A program made the position numbers and the translations under genes. This document shows, one piece after another, positions 1-9,444 of a stretch of 64,000 bases of DNA (its first letter is position 1; the number at the start of each line of letters is the position of its first letter). The notes beneath the pieces are model-generated. The model was not told the origin of the DNA, did not search any database, and was given only the letters and a program-made list of their open reading frames with translations. Source of the stretch: FEB-25 sp963822175 (GTDB taxonomy: Bacteria; Chloroflexota; Anaerolineae; Anaerolineales; UBA4823); NCBI GenBank assembly GCA_963822175.1, contig CAWGGJ010000003.1, forward strand, positions 310,001 through 374,000, read 5' to 3'.

Positions 1-15
1 AGAAAGGAGACCGGC

Positions 16-540
16 ATGAGCGAAACAAAAACCCTGCTTGCATTATTTGCCGATATCGATCCTGCAGTTCAAGCCATTGACCGATTGCGTGATCATGGCG
101 TCAGCGATGATGAAATGAATGTAATCTCGGGCATCCCACTCACCGAAGCCATGCTGGGCAGGCCGCGAGTTTGGAGCAATGTCCCCCGCCTGGCACTGGG
201 AGGCGCAGTGGCGGGAATGCTGATTGGCTTCTTATTAGCATTTGTTGTCCCCAACCTCTACCCAATCCAGGTCGGCCGCCAGGGTTTGATCGCTGGCGCT
301 CCGACTGTAGTTATCCTGTTTGAGATGACCATGCTTGGGATGCTGGTGAGCACTTTCCTGGGTGTGTTCCTGGATAGCAGCTTCCCATCCTACCGGCCAA
401 AAGAATATGTCGAGCAGATCAGTGATGGGAAGATTGCCATCCTTTTTACGATTGCAGAAGAAAATGAAGCTGAGATTCACACTGTATTGAACAATAGCGG
501 AGCAGAATCCATTACTCCAGCGGAGAAACGGCAGCTATGA
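16..540 (+). CDS. actD: ActD-like subunit of alternative complex III (DUF3341)
   Basis: A 174-residue inner-membrane protein of the DUF3341 family. In alternative complex III (quinol:cytochrome c or quinol:acceptor oxidoreductase) ActD is a small two-helix subunit. A soluble N-terminal part (about residues 1-55) is followed by two hydrophobic segments (about 60-82 and 95-122) and a short soluble C-terminal domain, which fits the family. A good ribosome binding site (AGGAGA) lies just before the ATG. Its stop overlaps the start of the next cytochrome c gene by 4 bp, as expected in an act operon. The catalytic ActA/B/C genes would lie to the left, outside the window, and no actF follows. The family call is firm; membership of a complete complex is inferred. 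Confidence 0.85.
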   Translation: MSETKTLLALFADIDPAVQAIDRLRDHGVSDDEMNVISGIPLTEAMLGRPRVWSNVPRLALGGAVAGMLIGFLLAFVVPNLYPIQVGRQGLIAGAPTVVILFEMTMLGMLVSTFLGVFLDSSFPSYRPKEYVEQISDGKIAILFTIAEENEAEIHTVLNNSGAESITPAEKRQL

Positions 541-1034
541 TCAAGCGCTTGATCTTCTTATTGATTGTTGCATCGGTGGCGGGTGGCATCCTGATGCTGT
601 TCACTTATGATGTCATCAAGTTGGATTGGATATCTTTCATGGAAATCCAACCATCCTATAAACCGATGGAAAAGCCGTTACCAGTACCAGCAGACTCGAT
701 CCCAGTCGAAGGAGCTGCTTACGTCCCAGGCTTAGGCTCACCGGTCAACCCGGTGGAGGCGGACGAGGTATCCATCCAGCGTGGATCCGAGCTTTATAGG
801 CTGAATTGTGTCATTTGCCATGGAGAGGAAGGCATGGGTGATGGGGTAATAGGTACATTCTTTACCAACAAACCTGCAAATCTGACTGCCCCTACCGTAC
901 AAGCGCTCGACGATGGTGCCATCTTCCTGGTAATTTCAAATGGCAAGGAGGGACGCATGCCTCCCTTGAATGAGAATTTTAATGTGCGTGAACGTTGGGA
1001 TCTGGTTAATTTCGTCCGAATCCTGGCCAAGTGA
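537..1034 (+). CDS. actE: ActE-like monohaem cytochrome c
   Basis: A 165-residue membrane-anchored c-type cytochrome with an N-terminal hydrophobic helix (about residues 5-22) and one haem site, C-V-I-C-H, near residue 92. The axial Met is probably in the R-M-P-P segment near residue 145. Such a protein usually carries electrons from the quinol-oxidising core of alternative complex III to a terminal acceptor. It overlaps the ActD gene by 4 bp, so the two are probably translationally coupled. The haem motif and anchor are directly visible; the name ActE rests on position after actD and on size. Confidence 0.8.
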   Translation: MIKRLIFLLIVASVAGGILMLFTYDVIKLDWISFMEIQPSYKPMEKPLPVPADSIPVEGAAYVPGLGSPVNPVEADEVSIQRGSELYRLNCVICHGEEGMGDGVIGTFFTNKPANLTAPTVQALDDGAIFLVISNGKEGRMPPLNENFNVRERWDLVNFVRILAK

Positions 1035-1068
1035 TACCAGCCTGCCTGCTTGATATGGAGATGTGTTC

Positions 1069-2112
1069 ATGAAACGAGACTTCAAAGCAACCATGCTCTA
1101 TCTCATCTTTGGTCTGCCGATATTCCTGCTGCTATTTATCGTTGTCTTATATGTGGGCAACTGTGGCTTCAGCACTGATTGCTCCCAGGCCAGCTTGCCT
1201 CAAATCATCCACACCCCCATCCCCACCCTGATCCCGGCAACCATGCCTGCAGCCGGGATGGGTCAGGCAGATAACGGCCAGGTAAAATGTACAGTCACTG
1301 CGCGCATCCTTCTCTCAGCCTGGGTTTCGTCTGGGTATCGCGAGACGGAGCCATTTCAATTCCAGGATGCTAATTCCAACACCTGCCAGGCAACTTTTAC
1401 TGATGTGCAGCCCCTTTTCGCTGAAGCCAATCTCTGGTACAACGGGGCTTTGGCGTGTTCGTCATGTCATAATTCCGATATTACCATTGCCTCAGCCAAT
1501 ATGGACCTGAGCAGTTATGCCGGCATCCTGGCAGGGGGAAAGCGCACATCGCCAGAATCAAAAGGTGAGGATATTCTCGGTGGGGGGGTTTGGGATCAAT
1601 CAATACTCAACGATATGTTGTTTGTGAAGCAGGAGATGCCATTTGGTCGACCACCCGGTGCAGTGGCACCGGATGGACCAACCATCCAGGCTGGACAACC
1701 GGTCAGCGATGTGAGTTTCACCCCAGTGGCTGCCCCATCCGAAGGAGAAGTAGCTCGCCCAAGCAACCCTGGAGGACCAGGAGAAGCGATCAATCTTACC
1801 GGTGACAAAAAAGCAGGGGAGCAGGTTTTTAGTACCTATTGCCAGGTGTGCCATGGCCAGGAAGGTCAAGGGGGAGTGCTGAATCCGGGAAGCACAGATG
1901 GGACAATACCTTCACTCAACCCCATTGACCCAACCCTGGTGAATCCGGACTATAAAACCTTTGCTTACAACCTGGATCTTTTCATTCAAAATGGCTCGAT
2001 CCCTGCCGGCGATTCTCCAGTTAACCAAATGCCGGCATGGGGAGCGACAAAAGTTCTTTCACAACAACAAATTGCGGATGTTATTGCGTATATTATTAGT
2101 TTGAATCAATAG
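1069..2112 (+). CDS. Membrane-anchored two-haem cytochrome c
   Basis: A protein of about 347 residues with an N-terminal membrane helix and two haem-attachment motifs: C-S-S-C-H near residue 135 and C-Q-V-C-H near residue 260, the second within a class I cytochrome c fold ending in a typical C-terminal helix. A Pro/Gly-rich linker (about 195-240) joins the two halves. ATG at 1069 is preferred over GTG at 1063 because TGGAG lies eight bases before it. It follows the ActE-like gene by about 35 bp in the same direction and is probably the last gene of the act operon. It may pass electrons beyond ActE, but no cytochrome c oxidase is present in the window, so its partner is unknown. Confidence 0.75.
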   Translation: MKRDFKATMLYLIFGLPIFLLLFIVVLYVGNCGFSTDCSQASLPQIIHTPIPTLIPATMPAAGMGQADNGQVKCTVTARILLSAWVSSGYRETEPFQFQDANSNTCQATFTDVQPLFAEANLWYNGALACSSCHNSDITIASANMDLSSYAGILAGGKRTSPESKGEDILGGGVWDQSILNDMLFVKQEMPFGRPPGAVAPDGPTIQAGQPVSDVSFTPVAAPSEGEVARPSNPGGPGEAINLTGDKKAGEQVFSTYCQVCHGQEGQGGVLNPGSTDGTIPSLNPIDPTLVNPDYKTFAYNLDLFIQNGSIPAGDSPVNQMPAWGATKVLSQQQIADVIAYIISLNQ

Positions 2113-2406
2113 AAAAATAACAGTCTTGGTGTTACAAATAAATATTGGAAACACCAGTAAACAAAGATAGCTTATTCTTTGGTTCTAGGCACCTACAACC
2201 CTGAAATGAGTTATTAATACGAAGGAGCGTCTAAATATAATTTCATCAGATGGATTCATGAAATATCGCTTGTCTTTGTTAAAATGCCTCGCTCTCGGAT
2301 ATGCTAAAAATATAGTAACAATGTGATGTAATTCACTTATTATCTAAAACAGATTATGATATCTTCGTAAGCCATAAGTCCTTACTTAGTCGAGAGGAGT
2401 TGCAGT
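2113..2406. other. Intergenic gap between act and cyd genes
   Basis: This 294-bp gap is AT-rich. A weak inverted repeat (7-bp arms TGGTGTT/AACACCA at 2127-2133 and 2150-2156) lies just after the cytochrome gene and could end its transcript, although no T-run follows. I see no gene and no clear FNR-type palindrome. GAGAGGAG just before the cydA ATG is a good ribosome binding site. The gap probably holds the cyd promoter, which I could not place. Confidence 0.4.
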
Positions 2407-3798
2407 ATGGATGTATTGCTTTTAGCCAGGCTTCAATTTGCAATAACCATCGTCTATCATTTTTTCTTTGTTCCCCTTACATTGGGTCTATCCCTGGTGG
2501 TGGCATTCCTCGAAACATTATATGTTGCCACAGGGAAAGAAAAATATAAACGTCTGACCAAGTTCTGGGGCAAGCTGTTCCTGATCAATTATGCCATCGG
2601 TATTGTCACCGGTATCGTGCAGGAATTCCAATTCGGTATGTCATGGTCGGAGTATTCCCGTTTTGTAGGGGACATATTTGGCGCTCCCCTGGCAATCGAA
2701 GCTTTGCTCGCTTTTTTCTTGGAATCCACATTCATCGGCATATGGATCTTTGGTTGGGATAAGCTGTCCAAGGGATTGCACCTCACTACCATCTGGTTGG
2801 TCGCCATTGGTTCGGCAATCTCAGCTTACTGGATCCTGGTCGCCAACATGTTTATGCAGCGTCCTGTCGGTTACGAGGTTGTCGACGGACGTGCAGTTTT
2901 AACTGATTTCTATGCAGTCATCACCAATTTTCCCATTTTCAGTCACTACCCACACGTCTTAAGCGCCGGATTCGTTACCTGTGCATTCTTTATGCTGGGT
3001 GTCAGTGCATATCACCTGTTGCGCCATAACGAGACAGACTTATTTAAAACCTCCTTCCGTATCGCTGCGATCATCGGGTTGGTTGCATCTTTATCTGTCG
3101 GTTTATTCGGCCACACCCAGGGTCAACAGATAATACATTACCAGCCAATGAAATTGGCTTCGTTTGAGGCACTCTACGATACCGAAAACCCTGCTTCATT
3201 ATCAATCCTAACCATCAAGAATCCGTTTACCGATGAAATGGTTCTGGACATCCGCATCCCAGGCGGGCTCAGCTTTATGGAATTCAACCGCTTTACCGGT
3301 GAAGTTGTGGGAATTAATCAACTACAACAACAATATATTGAGCAATATGGTCCCGGAGACTACACCCCACTCCCGGTAGTTATGTATTGGAGTTTTCGCA
3401 TCATGGTGGGGGCAGGTTTGCTAATGATCTTGATCAGCCTTTTTGCCCTATTCATTGACCTGAGAAATTTATACGAAAAATTTCCGTGGTTCTTTAAGCT
3501 GCTTCCATTTGCTATAGTGCTGCCATATATTGCCAATACCACAGGGTGGATCATGACAGAGCTGGGGAGATATCCTTGGGTTGTTTATCAGCTGGTCAGG
3601 TTGAAAGATGGTGTATCCAAGGTGGTGCCAGGAGGCGCAATCCTGACCAGCTTAATCGGTTTCATTCTCGTCTACGGTCTTCTCATCACTGCAACCATTT
3701 ACCTGATGCTAAAATTCGCAAAGGCAGGACCAGTTGTGGCTGCAGAAGCTCCCGTCGAGTTTGAACCATCTCTGGTTAATCCACCTGAATCGCAATAG
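2407..3798 (+). CDS. cydA: Cytochrome bd quinol oxidase subunit I
   Basis: CydA oxidises quinol and reduces O2 to water at a haem b595/haem d site in the membrane, building a proton gradient without pumping. Key residues can be matched to E. coli CydA: H18 (haem b595/d side), E99 and E107 (proton channel/haem), H184 (haem b558), K248 and E253 in the quinol loop, R330 and M332 in the F-R-I-M-V-G segment, and E384 before the G-R-Y-P-W motif (usually G-R-Q-P-W). At 463 residues it is the size of short Q-loop enzymes. It is followed by cydB after 11 bp. High-affinity O2 use or O2 scavenging in a mainly anaerobic cell is the likely role. Confidence 0.95.
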   Translation: MDVLLLARLQFAITIVYHFFFVPLTLGLSLVVAFLETLYVATGKEKYKRLTKFWGKLFLINYAIGIVTGIVQEFQFGMSWSEYSRFVGDIFGAPLAIEALLAFFLESTFIGIWIFGWDKLSKGLHLTTIWLVAIGSAISAYWILVANMFMQRPVGYEVVDGRAVLTDFYAVITNFPIFSHYPHVLSAGFVTCAFFMLGVSAYHLLRHNETDLFKTSFRIAAIIGLVASLSVGLFGHTQGQQIIHYQPMKLASFEALYDTENPASLSILTIKNPFTDEMVLDIRIPGGLSFMEFNRFTGEVVGINQLQQQYIEQYGPGDYTPLPVVMYWSFRIMVGAGLLMILISLFALFIDLRNLYEKFPWFFKLLPFAIVLPYIANTTGWIMTELGRYPWVVYQLVRLKDGVSKVVPGGAILTSLIGFILVYGLLITATIYLMLKFAKAGPVVAAEAPVEFEPSLVNPPESQ

Positions 3799-3809
3799 GA
3801 GATAATCAT

Positions 3810-4823
3810 ATGACCCTAAACACACTCTGGTTCATTTTTATTGCGGTCTTGTATACGGGATTCTTCGTCCTCGAAGGGTTTGACTTCGGTGTCGGGATAT
3901 TACTGCCTTTTTTAGGTAAAAACGATTTGCAGCGCCGAACAATTATCAATACCATTGGTCCTCACTGGGATGGAAATGAGGTATGGTTAATCGCCGCTGG
4001 TGGAGCAACATTCGCTGCTTTCCCGCAATGGTATGCAACATTATTCAGTGGCTTTTACCTGCCATTATTCTTTGTGCTCATTGGGTTGATCATCAGAGGC
4101 GTGGCATTCGAATTTCGCAGCAAGGATGATCACCCACTCTGGCGTAATCTCTGGGATTGGTGCATCTTTGCAGGTAGTTTATTACCAGCCATCTTACTAC
4201 CCATCGCGTTTGCCAACCTGGTACGTGGTATTCCCATCGATGCAAACATGCAATATGTTGGCGGTTTCTTCAACCTGTTGAATCCGTTTGCACTCCTAAC
4301 GGCTCTTACGATGATTGTGCTCATCATCATGCATGGGTCAAGTTTCCTGAGCATCAAAACAACCGGTGAAATCGAACAAAAAGCGAAAGAGCTTGTTCGC
4401 TGGTTATGGCTGCTGGTGGTCCTGTTATTAGTCATTTTCCTGGTCACCTTCTTTATCGTAACCGGTGAATGGCAGCAGATAAATTTCGCCATCATCTTTC
4501 CTTTGATTGCACTCGTTGCCAGTGGATTAGCTGGATACTTTCTGCGGAAGGGTCAATTCGGACGGGTATTCATCACCACATGCGTTACGGTTGCTTTTGT
4601 TGTGCTGACGATATTTGCCATGCTCTATCCCCAGGTGATGGTTTCCAGTCTGAATCCCCTTTGGAGTCTGACCATTCAAAACGCAGCCTCCTCCCCGTAT
4701 ACACTAAGATTGATGACCACTGTTGCCCTGATCCTTCTACCTCTTATTCTGCTCTACCAGGGATGGTCTTATTGGGTATTCCGAAATCGCGTTGCTGGTG
4801 AGCCCAAGCAATTGACCTATTAG
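3810..4823 (+). CDS. cydB: Cytochrome bd quinol oxidase subunit II
   Basis: CydB (337 residues) is the second structural subunit of the bd oxidase and pairs with CydA. The family signatures are clear: F-D-F-G-V-G near residue 24, and W-D-G-N-E-V-W-L near residue 53 followed by G-G-A-T-F-A-A-F-P, which line the proton path. Multiple hydrophobic helices run to the C-terminus. It lies 11 bp after cydA with AGGAG before its ATG. A stem-loop with 9-bp arms follows the gene, so cydAB may be partly separated from cydDC. Confidence 0.95.
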   Translation: MTLNTLWFIFIAVLYTGFFVLEGFDFGVGILLPFLGKNDLQRRTIINTIGPHWDGNEVWLIAAGGATFAAFPQWYATLFSGFYLPLFFVLIGLIIRGVAFEFRSKDDHPLWRNLWDWCIFAGSLLPAILLPIAFANLVRGIPIDANMQYVGGFFNLLNPFALLTALTMIVLIIMHGSSFLSIKTTGEIEQKAKELVRWLWLLVVLLLVIFLVTFFIVTGEWQQINFAIIFPLIALVASGLAGYFLRKGQFGRVFITTCVTVAFVVLTIFAMLYPQVMVSSLNPLWSLTIQNAASSPYTLRLMTTVALILLPLILLYQGWSYWVFRNRVAGEPKQLTY

Positions 4824-4841
4824 GATTGTAAACTACTCACC

Positions 4842-4888
4842 GCGGTCAGCTTTTTTCCTGAACCCCATCACGAAAGAATGCTGACCGC
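4842..4888 (+). terminator. Stem-loop between cydB and cydDC
   Basis: Perfect 9-bp inverted repeat GCGGTCAGC (4842-4850) and GCTGACCGC (4880-4888) with a 29-nt loop, followed by TTATTATTT. It lies 18 bp after the cydB stop and 15 bp before cydDC. The long loop makes it a weak terminator; it may attenuate cydDC relative to cydAB. Confidence 0.5.
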
Positions 4889-4903
4889 TTATTATTTATC
4901 CAA

Positions 4904-7900
4904 ATGAAACCTAACTCCCGGCTATTAAAAGAAGCCAATCAATCCAGGTCTTTACTTCTCCTGTCCATCTTATTGGGTTTTGTGGCTGGATTATTAAGCA
5001 TCTTCCAGGCCTGGGAGGTGAGCGGCCTGATAAATCAGGTATTCTTGGAAGGAGCAGGCTTCGATGGGATTTCTGGGATCCTGCTCATCATCTTCCTCAT
5101 CATGCTGTCGAGAGCAGGGATTACCTGGTGTGGAGATTTATCTTCATCCGCTGCGGCACGCCGGATAAAACAGGCTCTTCGCCAGCGTCTCCATTCACAC
5201 CTGATCAATCTTGGTCCATCCTATCTCAGGGGTGAAACAGGGGAAGCAGAAGTCAGGTCTGGAGAGCTGGTGAATGTATCCACAGAAGGGATCGATGCAC
5301 TCGAAGTCTTCTATAGCCAGTACCTGCCTCAGATTGCTCTAGCTGCATTGATTCCCCTGAGTATTTTGGTGATCGTGTTTCCAGTTGATTTCCTCTCCGG
5401 GATGATATTACTATTAACCGCACCATTGCTTCCGGTATTTATGTATCTGATCGGTAGTGCATCTGAAAACCTCACTCGCAAGCAATGGCAAGGATTAAGC
5501 CGCATGAGCGCGTACTTTTTAGATGTGCTTCAAGGATTGGCGACCTTGAAATCACTGGGGCGCAGCCGTGACCAGGTTGATGTTATAAAAAAAGTTTCTG
5601 AACAATATCGTCAGACCACCATGGGCGTCCTCAAGGTGACCTTCCTCTCTGCCCTGGTGCTGGAGCTCATCGCTACGCTCAGTACTGCGGTTGTGGCAGT
5701 AGAAGTTGGGATTCGCCTTCTTTATGGGAAGATGGCTTTTGAGCAGGCATTCTTCATTCTGATCCTTGCACCCGAGTTCTATCTCCCCCTGCGATTATTG
5801 GGCACCCGCTTTCATGCTGCCATGGCAGGTGTCCAGGCGGGAAACCGCATTTTCGAAATTCTCGATCTTCCAGGATCGAATGAAGCCTCACTCTCAAGCA
5901 ACAAGAGCTACCCAAATAATGAATTTATTTCACCGCCGTCCATCGCCTTCAAGGATATCGGGTATGTCTACGCCAATAATCGCTCTGCCCTCGAGCAGGT
6001 TTCCTTTGAAATCCCCTCTGGAAAAATGACAGCATTGGTGGGTGAAAGTGGAGCAGGAAAAACCACGCTTACCTGGTTATTATTGCGCTTTCTTAACCGC
6101 TACAGTGGTCAAATACTGGTCAATGGGAAAAACCTCTCAGGGATTCCTGCCCAGCAATGGATGGATTCTCTCGCCTGGGTGCCACAAAATCCTTATTTAT
6201 TCAGCGACACAATTACCGCCAATATCAAGCTTGCCCGTCCCGATGCATCCGCTGCAGAAGTAATCCATGCTGCCCGCTTGGCACATGCCGATGAATTTAT
6301 CGATCATCTGCCACAAGGATATTCCACTCCCATTGGTGAGCGTGGTGCCAGATTAAGCGCAGGCCAGGCACAACGGATTGCTTTAGCACGTGCCTTTCTC
6401 AAGGATGCACCTTTGCTGATCCTGGACGAGGCAACCTCACACCTGGATCCTGAAACAGATAGCCTCTTGCAGGACTCATTGAAACGCTTGAGCATTGGTC
6501 GAACTGTACTGGTTATTGCTCATCACCAGGCAACCCTCGCCAGGGCTGACCAGGTGATCACATTGAGCCATGGGAAGGTGGACAAAATCCAGCAGAATGA
6601 TCATCCTCCCCTGCCTGTTGAGACAGGGATGCAAAACGTTGTAGATGCAACCACATTTCAAACCAGCCCTGCAATGCCCCGAACAAATTTTTACACCGCG
6701 CTGGCAGAAAACAAGGGAATAAAAACACAACCCACCTTGCGTCGTTTGATAAAGCTTCTTTCTCCATATACCGGTCGCATTCTCCTTTCAATCCTGCTTG
6801 GATTTGCTACAATCGCCAGTGGTATTGGATTGATGGCGACCTCCGCTTATATCATCTCAGCAGCTGCTCTCCACCCTTCAATCGCTGAATTACAGGTGGC
6901 AATCGTGGGAGTGCGCTTCTTTGGTTTATCCCGTGGTATTTTCCGCTACCTTGAGAGATTGGTTTCTCATGATGTGACATTCCGCCTCCTGGCAAGCTGG
7001 AGGGTATGGTTCTACCAGGCGTTGGAACCTTTGGCACCTGCACGTCTGATGCAATATCATAGCGGTGATTTATTAAGCCGCGTGATCGCTGACATTGGTA
7101 CCCTGGAAAGTTTTTATGTTCGGGCTCTTGCCCCTCCCCTGGTTGCTATCTTGGTGGCAATCTTTATGGGAGTGTTTTTCACTACCTTCGGATCCGAATT
7201 AGCCTGGGCGTTGATCGCTTTTCTTGCAATTACTGGGCTTGGTTTACCCGTTATGGTTTCTATCCTCTCCCATCGGTTGGGACCCCAGCTGGTACAGGCA
7301 CGTGCTCACCTAGCCAAGGTTGTCATTGATGGCATCCAGGGGCTACCTGACCTGCTGACCTTCAGCCAACCAGATGGTCAGATTCGAAAGGTGGACCAGG
7401 CAGGAAAGTCCTTGACCCATTTGCAGGCACGCATGACAGGCATTACCGCTGCACAAACTGCCATGGGAGGCTTGTTGGCAAACCTGTGTATGCTCATCGT
7501 TTTAATTCTCGCTATCCAGAATGTGTCTCATGGGCAGTTGGCTGGGGTATTATTGGGTGTCGTGGCATTGAGTGCACTGATGAGTTTTGAAGCTGTTCAA
7601 CCGTTACCTTTGGCAGCTCAAAATTTGGATGCTAATCGTGCAGCTGCAGGCAGGCTCTATGAGCTGGTGGACGCAAAAGCAGAAGTTATAGACCCGGAAG
7701 AGCCCTTGGGTCTCCCAGAGGGCAATCATCTGGTAGTCGACCAACTCTCATTTCAATATCCTTTATGGGCGGGTCAAACACCTACCTTAGGAAATTCCGA
7801 TTTTGGCTTGAAAAATATCTCCTTTTCTTTGCCGAATAGCAGGCATATCGCAATTGTTGGCCCCAGTGGTGCCGGTAAGACGACCCTGATCAATCTATTG

Positions 7901-8482
7901 CAACGCTATTGGGAATATCATGATGGGTCGATCCAGTTGGATGGCAATGAGATATCCCGTTATCGGCAGCAGGATTTCCGCGGACGAATTGCTGCTGTAT
8001 CACAAGGTACATATCTATTTAGCGCAACGATAAAGGAGAACCTGCTGATCGCTCGCCCAGGTGCATCGATGGATGATCTCATCCAAGCAACCCGTGCGGC
8101 TCATCTACATGACCTGATCGCATCCCTACCCCAAGGCTATGATACCTGGATCGGTGAGCACGGCTTACGCCTCAGCTCAGGCGAACGCCAACGCCTGGCA
8201 ATTGCCAGGGCCTTGCTGAAGGAAGCTCCTATACTCATTCTTGATGAACTCACCGCCAACCTGGACTCGGCTACCGAAAAGTCCGTCATGAATTCGATCC
8301 GTAAATACTCTCAGGGACGCTCCACGATCACCATCACACAGCGCCTGGCTGGATTAGACTGGATGGACGAGATCCTGGTCATTAAAGACGGTCAGCTCAT
8401 CGAACAAGGTTCCCATGATGTGCTGGTTACCAAACCAGGGTTATACCAGCAGATGTGGATGCTGTATAATCAAATCATGTAA
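4904..8482 (+). CDS. cydDC: Fused CydD-CydC heterodimeric ABC exporter
   Basis: A 1192-residue single chain holding two complete ABC exporters. The first half has a transmembrane domain (about 15-320), Walker A G-E-S-G-A-G-K-T-T near 380, signature L-S-A-G-Q and Walker B ending in D-E-A-T. The second half has a transmembrane domain (about 625-900), Walker A G-P-S-G-A-G-K-T-T near 986, signature L-S-S-G-E and Walker B ending in D-E-L-T. In E. coli the two halves are separate proteins (CydD, CydC) that export glutathione and cysteine and are needed for assembly of cytochrome bd. Both nucleotide sites keep the catalytic Glu. Position directly after cydAB supports the assignment. Confidence 0.9.
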   Translation: MKPNSRLLKEANQSRSLLLLSILLGFVAGLLSIFQAWEVSGLINQVFLEGAGFDGISGILLIIFLIMLSRAGITWCGDLSSSAAARRIKQALRQRLHSHLINLGPSYLRGETGEAEVRSGELVNVSTEGIDALEVFYSQYLPQIALAALIPLSILVIVFPVDFLSGMILLLTAPLLPVFMYLIGSASENLTRKQWQGLSRMSAYFLDVLQGLATLKSLGRSRDQVDVIKKVSEQYRQTTMGVLKVTFLSALVLELIATLSTAVVAVEVGIRLLYGKMAFEQAFFILILAPEFYLPLRLLGTRFHAAMAGVQAGNRIFEILDLPGSNEASLSSNKSYPNNEFISPPSIAFKDIGYVYANNRSALEQVSFEIPSGKMTALVGESGAGKTTLTWLLLRFLNRYSGQILVNGKNLSGIPAQQWMDSLAWVPQNPYLFSDTITANIKLARPDASAAEVIHAARLAHADEFIDHLPQGYSTPIGERGARLSAGQAQRIALARAFLKDAPLLILDEATSHLDPETDSLLQDSLKRLSIGRTVLVIAHHQATLARADQVITLSHGKVDKIQQNDHPPLPVETGMQNVVDATTFQTSPAMPRTNFYTALAENKGIKTQPTLRRLIKLLSPYTGRILLSILLGFATIASGIGLMATSAYIISAAALHPSIAELQVAIVGVRFFGLSRGIFRYLERLVSHDVTFRLLASWRVWFYQALEPLAPARLMQYHSGDLLSRVIADIGTLESFYVRALAPPLVAILVAIFMGVFFTTFGSELAWALIAFLAITGLGLPVMVSILSHRLGPQLVQARAHLAKVVIDGIQGLPDLLTFSQPDGQIRKVDQAGKSLTHLQARMTGITAAQTAMGGLLANLCMLIVLILAIQNVSHGQLAGVLLGVVALSALMSFEAVQPLPLAAQNLDANRAAAGRLYELVDAKAEVIDPEEPLGLPEGNHLVVDQLSFQYPLWAGQTPTLGNSDFGLKNISFSLPNSRHIAIVGPSGAGKTTLINLLQRYWEYHDGSIQLDGNEISRYRQQDFRGRIAAVSQGTYLFSATIKENLLIARPGASMDDLIQATRAAHLHDLIASLPQGYDTWIGEHGLRLSSGERQRLAIARALLKEAPILILDELTANLDSATEKSVMNSIRKYSQGRSTITITQRLAGLDWMDEILVIKDGQLIEQGSHDVLVTKPGLYQQMWMLYNQIM

Positions 8483-8529
8483 ATTAATATGAGTGCGTAA
8501 AAATCCATCATAGATTTGGAGAAAGTATA

Positions 8530-9279
8530 ATGAGCTGGCTAAAAAAACGTTGGTGGGTGATCATTGTTGGCATTGTACTGCTTGCCGTGGTTGGTTTCAT
8601 TGCCTGGGGATTGATCATCCCTGATCCAATGCCCGAAGCTTTAGGAGCGATGCAATCTGATGCTGAGGTGACTATTACCACTGATCCATGGATTGTCTTT
8701 CAACCCACGGATCAAGATCCTACCGCAGGGCTTATCTTTTACCCAGGTGGACGAGTGGACCCGCGGGCATACGCACCCCTTGCTCACGCCATTGCTTCCC
8801 AGGGGTACCTGGTGGTCATCGTGCCCATGCCACTCAATCTGGCAGTTTTCGGATCTGGCCGGGCTGGATCAGTCATCCAAGCATATCCTGAAATTGAACA
8901 CTGGGTCATAGGTGGGCATTCGCTGGGTGGCTCCATGGCAGCTTCCTATGCTGACAAGCATCGCGATCAAATTGCTGGTCTACTGCTTTTGGCATCCTAT
9001 CCCGCCAGCAGTAATGACCTTTCGGATTCCGACCAAAAGGTTACCTCAATTTATGGTACCCAGGACGGGTTGGCCACCAAGGATAAAATTGATGCCTCGC
9101 GTGAATTACTCCCCGCCGATACAACCTGGATACCGATTGAAGGTGGTAACCATGCCCAATTCGGTTGGTACGGGGATCAATCAGGCGATAACCCTGCCAC
9201 GATGAGCCGCCTGGAACAGCAAGCACGGGTGCTGATCGGTGCCATGGGATTGCTCACATCCATGGAAAGCAATCCTTGA
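8530..9279 (+). CDS. Membrane-anchored alpha/beta hydrolase
   Basis: A 249-residue protein with one N-terminal membrane helix (about 8-28) and an extracytoplasmic alpha/beta hydrolase domain. The nucleophile elbow is G-H-S-L-G-G near residue 128. A candidate acid lies in Y-G-T-Q-D near 178, and the catalytic His is in G-G-N-H-A near 203. The substrate cannot be told. GGAGAAAG precedes the ATG. It lies 47 bp after cydDC in the same direction and is followed by a strong terminator, so it may be the last gene of the cyd transcript. Confidence 0.8.
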   Translation: MSWLKKRWWVIIVGIVLLAVVGFIAWGLIIPDPMPEALGAMQSDAEVTITTDPWIVFQPTDQDPTAGLIFYPGGRVDPRAYAPLAHAIASQGYLVVIVPMPLNLAVFGSGRAGSVIQAYPEIEHWVIGGHSLGGSMAASYADKHRDQIAGLLLLASYPASSNDLSDSDQKVTSIYGTQDGLATKDKIDASRELLPADTTWIPIEGGNHAQFGWYGDQSGDNPATMSRLEQQARVLIGAMGLLTSMESNP

Positions 9280-9367
9280 TAAATAGCATTAACTAATTCA
9301 TAAGTCTTTCAAGTTCAGTGATGAAAAATGTATCTCTGGCTGGTGATACAGCTAGCAATTAATATAA

Positions 9368-9394
9368 CTAAGGGCGGATGATTTCCGCCCTTAG
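9368..9394. terminator. Bidirectional terminator between convergent genes
   Basis: A near-perfect hairpin (CTAAGGGCGG ... CCGCCCTTAG) with a short loop sits between the plus-strand hydrolase and the minus-strand peptidase. TGTTTT follows on the plus side and TTAT on the minus side. It probably ends transcripts from both directions. Confidence 0.75.
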
Positions 9395-9444
9395 ATGTTT
9401 TCCGGGTTAGCTTTATTAACAAATTTCAATATTGAACCAACAAA

